This document shows positions 56,267 to 64,000 of a DNA stretch of 64,000 nt, one piece after another (position 1 is the first letter of the stretch; each line of letters opens with the position of its first letter). The translations under genes were made by a program, and so were the position numbers. The notes under the pieces were generated by a model. It made no database searches, had not been told where the DNA came from, and saw only the letters and a list, made by a program, of their open reading frames with translations. The stretch spans positions 567,501 through 631,500 of the forward strand of contig CM043963.1 of assembly GCA_014529385.2 (NCBI GenBank). Direction: 5' to 3'. Source of the stretch: Adiantum capillus-veneris. Its lineage: Eukaryota; Streptophyta; Polypodiopsida; Polypodiales; Pteridaceae.

Positions 56267-57969
56267 ACACTACCTTTAGGATTCATTGATGGGATACTAG
56301 GGATGGACTGGTTAAAGCAAAATAAGGTCCACATCCATTGTGCACAAGGGAACTTTACCTTTACAGATAACTTGGGTAATGAGGTCTTAATCCAGGGGGA
56401 AAATGGAAGACCTAGGGCTACTTTAGTTAAGGCCAGCAGACTTTTGAAGGGACTGAGAAAGGGGTAGCAAATTATGCGGTAAAGCTCAACAAGGTAGACC
56501 AATCAGATACCACACTTCAACCAAACTGGTTGAGGGAGTATGATGATGTATTTCCTGAAGACCTTACGAATCTTCCACCACATAGAGAGGTATATCATGA
56601 GATTGAAACTATCCTTGGATGTGAACCTATCTCAAAGCGACCTTATAAAATGTCACTTCTAGAGGCCATAGAACTCAAGGAACAACTTAGGCAACTCATT
56701 GAACAAGGATTCATTCGGCCCAGTACTTCTCCTTGGGGTGCACCAGTTCTTTTTCAGAAGAAGAAGGATGGGACCTTAAGGTTATGTATAGATTACTGTG
56801 GACTGAACCAGGTAACTGTCAAGAACAACTATCCAATTCCAAGGATTGAATAACTCTTGGACAGGCTCCATGGCACCAAAATGTTTACAAAGATTGATCT
56901 GAGGTTAGGATATTACCAAATCAGGATCAAGGAATCAGATATTCCAAAGACAGCTTTCAACACTAGGTATGGACACTACGAATTCACAATAATGTCTTTT
57001 GGTCTAACAAATGCTCCTGAAGGCTTCAATCGACTTATGTAGGATATTTTCAGACCTTATCTGGATTATTTTGTCTTGGTTTTCTTTGATGATATTCTGA
57101 TATATTCTAAGAACGAGGTAGGTCATGAAAATCATGTTCGCAAAATACTTGATCTTCTTCGAGAACACCAACTTTACGCTAAAGCGAGCAAGTGTACCTT
57201 CTACTCACCAAAGGTCAATTATCTTGGATTTGTCATATCGGCCGAAGGGATTTCAGTGGACCCTGATAAAGTCAAGGATATCGTTGATTGGCCTCAACCA
57301 TCCACCGTCAGCGAAGTAAGACGATTTCTTGGGATAACGGGATGGTACAGGATTTTTGTCAAGAACTATGCACGTATTACTGCACCTTTGACGGAACTCC
57401 TGAAGAAAGGAATGAGGATCGAATGGAAGACCGAGCACGAGTCTAGTTTTGCTAAGCTAAAAGAATTCTTGGTCTCAACTCCTATTTTAAAGCTCCCAGA
57501 TTTCAGTAAGGAATTTGAAGTAGCGACCGATGCTAGCAAATTTTCTTTAGGCGGAGTTCTTACTCACGAAGGAAGACCGGTGGTGTATACTTCACGAAAT
57601 CTGAGGGATCATGAGAAGAATTATCCTAGTCATGATCTGGAACTATTAGCGATTATACATGCGTTGAAGTTATGGAGACATTATCTTCTCGGGCACAAGT
57701 TTCAGCTAGTGACAGACCACAAGAGCTTAAAATGGATTTTCACTCAACCTATCCTTAATATGCGACAATGGCGATGGATAGAGCTTTTACAAGAATATGA
57801 CCTTGACATAAAGTATAGGCCAGGGAAGGAAAATTTCGTTGCAGATGGACTTAGCCAAAAATCTTTTCTCGGCGCTATCTCTATTCCAAATAACCCTATC
57901 TGGGATAGAATCAAAGAAGCATCTTTGGTAGATCCAGAATACCAATGTATAGTATTATTAGTCCAGTAG
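56267..57969 (+). pseudogene. RT and RNase H of the second chromovirus
   Basis: RT in 56530-57150: [46 protein letters not shown], and VFFDDILIYS with both catalytic Asp present. Stops at 56851 (TAA) and 57040 (TAG) interrupt it. RNase H in 57076-57969: ATDASKFSLGGVL, DLELLAIIHALKLW, VTDHKSLKW, VADGLSQ. The open run ends at TAG 57967. Confidence 0.9.
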
Positions 57970-59325
57970 AATAAGATGACTGAAGCTAAATATTACTCTC
58001 TTATGGGAGGATGTCTTTACTACAGACATAGACTCTATGTACCTAGAGACCCAGCTCTAAATAAGGCCATTCTATATAAAGCACACAATAGCCCTACATC
58101 TGGACATCCAGGTTATGCTAAAACTCTTCATGCTATCAGGAGGAGTTATTTTTTGTCTGGAATGAAAGGAGACATACTTCTCTATGTGAGGAAATGTCTT
58201 TCTTGTCAGTAGATAAAATCCAAAAGAATCAAGTTACCAGGGCAACTTCAACCTCTTGACATACCCCAGATGAGATGGGAATACATCAGTATGGATTTTG
58301 TTATAGGATTACCTTCTACAGAAGTTTATGACTCTGTTTTTGTGGTTGTTGATATGCTCACAAAAGTGGCTAATCTAATACCCGTAAAGACAACCTTTAC
58401 TGCTTTGGATATTAGCCGGGTATTCATCAAGGAGATTTTTAGGCTACATGTTTTACCCAATCGTATCGTCATTGATAGAGATGCCAAGTTGGCATCAAAG
58501 TTTTGGACTTCTCTTTTCCAATCTATTGGGTCACAATTAGCCTTCAGTACAGCGTATCATCCGTAGACATATGGGCAAACTGAAAGAGTAATCAAGTCAT
58601 TGGGGACATTCTCAGGGCCTATTGTTCGCAAGAGCCAAAGAAGTGGTTACAATATCTTCCTTTGGTAGAATATGCTTAAAATTCTTCCGAACACAGAAGC
58701 ATTGGAATGTCACCCTTTAAAGCTCTTTATGGACAGGACTGTTTAGCACCACTGAACTTCTCGGATCCAACCATCAGGGTAGAAGCCTCTAGAAAGATGC
58801 TAGAAGATATGGAAGCTCAAACTAGAGCTATTCGCCAAGACATTTAGGAAGCTCGGGATAGACAGAAGCACTATGCAGATAAGAACCGTTCGGAAAGAAC
58901 CTTCAAGGAAGGAGATAAGGTTTTTCTGCGAGTCTGATCGAAGAAAATAAACTTACCACTAGGCAGATACAAGAAGCTAAGCCCAAGGTATTGTGGACCA
59001 TTTGAGATCGTTAAAGTTGTGAGTGACCACGCCTACAAGCTAAAGTTACCTACAAATTTAAAGGTTCATGATGTATTCCACGTCAGCTTACTCAAACCCT
59101 ATATCCCTAATCCTGATCAACTCTTGGACTCAAATCAGATAGTCATGTGAGCACAAGGAGTTCTTGAGCTCCAACCAGACTATGTACTCGAAACAAGGGA
59201 AAGGAAGTTACGTAGCAGAACTATCACGGAGCATCTAGTAAAGTGGAAGGATTACCCTGAAGAAGATGCAACTTGGGAGGGCGAACCAACGCTCATAAAC
59301 TTGATTACCCCAACGTATTCTTGAG
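57970..59325 (+). pseudogene. Integrase and chromodomain of the second chromovirus
   Basis: Zinc finger at 58080-58212 (HNSPTSGHPGYAKTLH, CLSCQ, then TAG). Core: SMDFVIGLPS, IDRDAKLASKFW, AYHP then TAG 58564, followed by the Glu region. After frame changes near 58590-58700 the C-terminal part runs on (GPFEIVKVV, LKVHDVFHVSLLKPY) and ends in a chromodomain at about 59170-59300 (LETRERKLRSRTI, EHLVKWKDYPEEDATWEG) with the aromatic and acidic residues expected to bind histone tails. Further stops near 58847, 58936 and 59148. Confidence 0.88.
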
Positions 59326-59360
59326 ATGAGGACATCTCAAATTCTTCACGTTGGGGAGGT

Positions 59361-60880
59361 TGTAAGGTCTCTTACCCCGGCAAAAAAGAGCACCATTGTA
59401 CCATGGAATGAACATAATGGAAAAAGTTACTAGTTTTAGCAGTTTTCCAAATTCTATCAGAGCCATGATGTTTAGAATGTTATAAAGCTTCCAAAAGTGA
59501 ATTAAAATAATTTTTGTGAAAAAATTCCAAAAATAGTAAGTTTTTGGTCACCCGACTCTTCTAGTTTTGATCGTCTCGAAAAACTGCACCCGTACTCCGA
59601 ATTTGAAAAAAATGCATTTTCGATTCCCATGGGCTACTAAATATGGCAGGTACTCGGACAGATACACATTAGTTAGAGCTTAGTATAGCAATTTACGACA
59701 TTAAATTCCGACTCGTACAACCCGTTTTAGCCTAAAACCAAAATTTCATAAGGTTGTCCCGGGAGGCACTGTGGCTCGAGGCTGTGTGGGAACAGGTTCC
59801 AGGCCACTCAGAGCTTGCTTTAGCAGCTACGGGGCACCCTCTCTTCTTTTGGGAGTTGTGGAAGAGTTTCCATGCTTGAGAGTGAGTGTAAGAGTCCGTT
59901 ACACTAGCTAACTGGACACTTGGTAGGCATGTAACTGGACTTGCCATGCATAACTGGAGTAGCTCTCAGATGCAAATAGAAAGTAAGGTAGATTTTCAGC
60001 ATGGAGAGGCCTATTTAAGAGTGTGCTCACACACACACTCAGTACACACACACACACCTTAGGGAGGTGCTGCCGACACACATAGTTTTTGGAGAAGAAG
60101 CAAAGGAGGGAAGTGCTACCCGATTCTCATCTCGAGAACTCCATTGGATCAGAAATTCGAGTAGATTTCAGCCCCTAATCATGGTAACATCGATTTAATT
60201 TATGCTTTGCTGCAAATCTCTCTATCATTCTCTTAATCTTGCAACTATTATGCTTAATCATACACTAAATTACTCAATAGCTGCTCTCTAATTTTCCATA
60301 TCATTATTCTATTACATAATCATCATCCAATAGTTAATTATGCAAGCCATTAACCTCTCCTAATCATAGATTAATGCATGATTAGTAAGCAGAAATCTCC
60401 CGCTAGTCATCATAGTAAATAATTGTCAAGCCGGTAATGATGTGAAATTGGTCAAATTCACCCTATTACCACACAATGTTTGAATAACTAAGTTAGATTC
60501 AATCTATTCATAGATTAGGATGTAATTAAGGAAAATTAATCCGTCATTAATCCACTAGGAAGGGAATATCCTCTCACCTATGCATATGGGAATTCTGCAT
60601 CTCTTTACTTACTTTAGGAAGGTGATTGAGCATGTCTAATTCACCCCTTTAGTAATTTAATTAGTATAAATATGAAATTCCTAATTACCTAGGCCAAGTA
60701 ATTAACTTTAGAGCCAATTCCCATAGAACAAGTAAGGTACTATCCATAAATGACTATGTCTTGAAGGAAATCTAACCCCCTCGTATAGAACGAATTGTTC
60801 AGTGATTCTAATCTGTCATCTTGATTGTTATGGTACTCTCGGACATTAGTTCCTTTGTCCAAGTTTGTCAATTAAGTAGT
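59361..60880 (+). repeat. 3' LTR of the second chromovirus (right limit approximate)
   Basis: TGTAAGGTCTC follows the purine tract. A TATA-like CCTATTTAAG near 60009 precedes AC-rich sequence. The end is not marked by a clear CA; a gag-like ATG at 60890 suggests it ends before that. Confidence 0.55.
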
Positions 60881-60889
60881 GAGTATAAA

Positions 60890-61031
60890 ATGGCCCCAAC
60901 AAAGAGAACTCTCTTCGGTGGTGCCCACGATCGTGAGGCATGAACGAGCAATGTGAACGGGAAGGGGAAAGCTCCCATGGATGACCAAGTACCGGCCATC
61001 TCACAGGCCAATGACGAGGAAATGGAGGAGG
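60890..61031 (+). pseudogene. Gag-like start after the LTR, possible exon
   Basis: ATG 60890 opens MAPTKRTLFGGAHDRE, a TGA, then NVNGKGKAPMDDQVPAIS and an acidic end (ANDEEMEE) at GAG followed by GTAGGT, a good plant donor site. An acceptor-like TGATCACAG at about 61292 precedes AAREDFAVARVTSL in an open frame. It may be the gag N-terminus of a second internal region behind the shared LTR. Confidence 0.3.
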
Positions 61032-62689
61032 TAGGTCACATTTTTATTCAAGTTTGTTTAAATTAACATTGGATACGATAAGTTAAGAAAGAACTTATCC
61101 CTAGCATGTTGGAGAAATCCGACGGAAATCCCGGCATTTGAATTCAATTGTATATTAAAATCTAAGTAGGAAAGAATGGTTTATGGATATACTCTTTGAA
61201 ATAGGAAAGAATGTCTGCTAGGGAAAATTTAGCTCAGCATGTTCATTCTATTTCCAATGTTGAACTAGTCCTGATCCTCCTACTGATCACAGGGGGCGGC
61301 TCGTGAAGATTTCGCAGTAGCTAGAGTTACTAGCTTAGGGCCTCTACCCACGAATTGCTTTCTATGCGGTGGGAATGTCCATGTCGTGCTTTCTTTGCGG
61401 TGGACATATTTAGTTGTATGGGTAGTTAGGCGACAACGGGAGGAGTAAACTCTCGCTCGAGGGGGGATGTTGTACCTCCAGAACATTGGAATTTTAATGA
61501 ATAAGTTTGAGTAGAATTTTTACTAGAGTTACTGGCTTGGTGCTGCTTTGCAATATTGATTGAAGGGCTGTCTTAACGAACCTTGTGAATCGGAATCTAA
61601 TCAAGGAACTTATATGTTGAACAACCTCGTGGTAGTAATTAGGACACACAAAGAAGTTTGAGTGTGGGGGCGGAAAGTGGGGGCTTGGCTGAAGTTGCCA
61701 ATGTCTATGAAAAGGGTGGTCCCGGTTGGTTGGGAACTCTCCGTCCCCATAGTGCTTAAATCGACACTAGTATTACTCATTGCCCCTAGAGCGGTGAAGT
61801 CTCAAGTGTATGTGCCTCTAAAACATGGGGAAAAAGGCACTCAGAATTTCTCTCCTCTTGGAAGGTGGGTCTTAGGATCCGTAGATAAGTTAAGCACGCT
61901 CCCCCTGCGAGGTGGAGCTAGATCTCGTTGATAGTAGGCTCGAACTCGACTCACTTTGTGATGAGAGATTGTCCGCTAGATGAACCCTGAACCACTTTGT
62001 TTGCTTTTGCTATAGATCTAGTGGCCACCAGGTTTACCATCAGATCCGCCGTTTGAGACGGCGGGGTGGGGACCTCACATTCTTGAATTAGACACCCCAA
62101 AATGGGTAAAAATCAATTTTTTTTGTTGAACTCCGTACCCAGCCAGCTTTAACTGGTGATATCTTTGTGCTCATGAGTCTGATCAGCAAGCAGTAAGGTT
62201 TTTATTGCATCTTACACCAGGTACCACCTCCAAAAATGTTGATAAAATGAAGAAACCCTCAAACACAAGAAGGTAATACTAATGTAGACAGGACCCCCAC
62301 TTCAAATGCTTATAACATGGTCATTTGAAGACTTATTTGGTGGGATCTGAGAAGAAAAACATGGAAATCAAACTCAACATTTTGATCTCATAAATTTAGA
62401 CATCATCCAAGCCCTCTTTGTATGTGCACCATCTGGTACAGTTCTGCAACACACTTTGAACTTCACCTTGCCATAACTTGCACACCAGAGCTTCAATTGA
62501 CGGGCCGTTTGGATGAGGCAAAATCACATTGAAGAGCAGAAAATCCACACTTCAACATGAGCTTTACTCAGATTTGAGAATTCATCCATATAGCACCAAC
62601 TCCTTGTACTTTGGCTTGTGAAACCACCTAAGATATTCATAACTAGATCCCTATCCTACCAAACATCGTTTTGAGCTGTGTTAACTTAA
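61032..62689. other. No gene recognised
   Basis: Mixed sequence with short ORFs only (for example 61662-61931, no domain I know). From about 62100 the text resembles non-coding Tat-element leader or LTR sequence in style (short phrases such as TTGACGGGCCGTTTGGATGA), but no pairing was established. Confidence 0.35.
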
Positions 62690-62985
62690 CTCACCACATA
62701 CCTTTTAATGCGGCCCGTGTATGCATGTACATGTAGAACTACCTCTTTGCCATAAACCAAGTCAAATGGGGTGAAATTAGTAGCAACCTTGTAAGAAGTT
62801 CTATAAGCCCATAAAAACTTCATAAGATTAACTTCCCTATTCTTCTACCTATTTGTAGACATAATTTGTGAGCATTTATATGATCTACCCATTTGCACTC
62901 TCAACCAAATCATTGCAGTAAGGATGATAGGGTGAAGAAAATATGTATTGAATGCCCAACTTCTCAACCAAAGCCTGCACTAATT
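62690..62985 (-). pseudogene. Tat-type integrase fragment
   Basis: The minus strand aligns with the integrase at 48158-48628: VEKLGIQY, SPYHPYCNDLVESANG, NYVYK and HPI-LGL regions, with many stops. It ends at about 62985, where a different integrase begins in the same orientation. Confidence 0.75.
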
Positions 62986-63705
62986 TTGACTGTTCTTCAA
63001 GACCTGCTCATAATGCTCAGAAGCCAGCAACCTATCTAGTTGTATACATTGCAAATATAGAAGCCTCTCCTTGAGTGCATCATTAGTCTCATCTTCAAGC
63101 TTTAGAAACAACTTCAAAGCTAGTATCTCCACCTCAATAGGAAGTAAGGCCTCTTTGCCAAAAACTAGATGGAAGGGAGAAAAACCAGTACCTGATTTAA
63201 TGGCAGTCCTGTAAGCCGATAGAGCACAAGGAAGCTCAAAATCCCAAGTCTTCTCATTATTTCTTGTCATATTTGTAAGAATCTTAGCTCTCCATTAAAC
63301 CCTTCATTCATACCATTATGTTCGGGATAATAGGGAGTAGTAAACTTGCGGCGCACATTAAGCTTCTCACATAGATAATCCACCAGCGCTCCCCTAAAAC
63401 CTGGACCCTTGTAAGAAAGTACCTCCAATGGCATTCCAATTTTTCAAGACATATCTTCATATACAAATTGGGAAACATCTTTACTCTTGATTATCTTAAC
63501 TACTTTGGCTTTGGTCCACTTGGATAGATAGTCAACAGCGATAAGTATGTAACATTTTCCTCTAGTTGTCATAGGTAGAGGACCTATTGCATCAATAGCC
63601 CACTTCTCAAAAAAATCATAAGCCACAATGGTGCCTCTAATTTCAGATTTTAGAACCCTATTTTACATGTTTTGGCACTCTTTACAAGACTTGCATTTTC
63701 CACTA
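62986..63705 (-). pseudogene. Gypsy integrase fragment of another family
   Basis: Minus strand, read right to left: end of the zinc finger near 63690 (CKSCKECQNM), core start in 63444-63626 (FEKWAIDAIGPLPMTTRGK, VDYLSKWTKAKVV), the second Asp region altered (YKGPGFRGALVDYL), YYPEHNGMNEGFNGE with the Glu, and 62980-63270 (LSAYRTAIKSGTGFSPFHLV, GKEALLPIEVEI). Stops lie near 63300-63440. It differs from both chromoviruses and the Tat element here. Confidence 0.82.
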
Positions 63706-64000
63706 GGCTGCCATAGCTACCATAACCCTGCAAAGAACTAGTCATAACTTGAAGAGCACAACTCCAATAGGTGCACTCTAAATCTTGGAAGAAATCTTGA
63801 AAAATGAATGGCATGAAAGTTGAAGATGATCAAAATTTATTCTACACACCACTATGTGAAAAATTGAAGCAAACAAAGAGCTATCCCGATACTACTACAC
63901 GTAGAGAAGGCAAGGCGAGTGCAAAAAACTACATCCAAAAGCATCAAGGAGGCCCAATGAGCTAAAACCTAATTTTTTTAAACCTTTGGTAGTCTTGGCA
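63706..64000. other. Non-coding end of the window
   Basis: AT-rich, no feature recognised. Confidence 0.4.

Larger units (their letters stand above)
55061..60880 (+). mobile_element. Decayed chromovirus with chromodomain (second family)
   Basis: TGGTATCAAGA near 55064 resembles a tRNA-iMet primer site and gag follows at once, so the 5' LTR should end there, but no LTR copy is recognisable upstream. Gag, protease, RT, RNase H, integrase and a good chromodomain follow to 59325. A polypurine-like GGGGAGGT at 59353 precedes the 3' LTR at 59361. Protein sequence differs clearly from the element at 35518-44287. Confidence 0.82.

Overview
The window reads as repeat-dense nuclear DNA of a seed plant. 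Almost everything recognisable is LTR retrotransposon: Ty3/gypsy chromoviruses, Ty3/gypsy of the Tat type (a second RNase H between pol RNase H and integrase), one Ty1/copia gag, a miniature LTR element and a small DNA transposon. Primer sites match plant tRNA-iMet and a tRNA-Asp-type sequence. There are also long (GA)n microsatellites. I found no intact host gene, tRNA, rRNA or CRISPR array. The species cannot be named from this sequence.

Layout. 1-3278: a leader with two copies of a 24-bp palindrome, then a broken long ORF for a globular plus coiled-coil protein of unknown function. 3697-19134: a nested block. An old chromovirus copy was interrupted at 4342 by a Tat element (4342-~10637). 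The junction region was then tandemly triplicated in units of about 2.38 kb (8765-11142, 11143-13522, 13523-17969). The third unit was later hit by a 378-bp DNA transposon with 8-bp target repeats and by a 1.64-kb miniature LTR element. 19135-20142: unassigned. ~20143-21345: copia LTR end, primer site and gag. 21346-~25270: a gypsy gag on the minus strand, truncated against the copia gag, with a long 5' leader of ~290-bp repeats. ~25271-28900: LTR and leader sequence of further minus-strand elements, including a tRNA-Asp-type primer site and more 24-bp palindromes. 28900-35512: no convincing gene; three long GA microsatellites and a few gene-like fragments.

35518-44287 is the best element: a young chromovirus of 8,770 bp with 1,607-bp LTRs (about 12 differences by eye), perfect AAACC target repeats, tRNA-iMet primer site, gag-protease, RT, RNase H, integrase and a weak chromodomain. 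It carries one in-frame stop in the protease region and Asn in place of the first Asp of the RT catalytic pair.

45338-~54690 is an older Tat-type element on the minus strand with both LTRs. 54689-55060 is an unexplained ORF tail with a 3'UTR-like end. 55061-~60880 is a second, more decayed chromovirus with a clear chromodomain, followed by what looks like another gag start at 60890. 62690-63705 holds integrase fragments of two different gypsy families joined in the same orientation.

The least explained theme is the recurrence of near-perfect inverted repeats in the untranslated parts of several different elements: 24-bp palindromes, 22-bp interrupted palindromes, a hairpin just before the polypurine tract with a compensatory base-pair change between two copies, and tandem 62-bp hairpins in an LTR.
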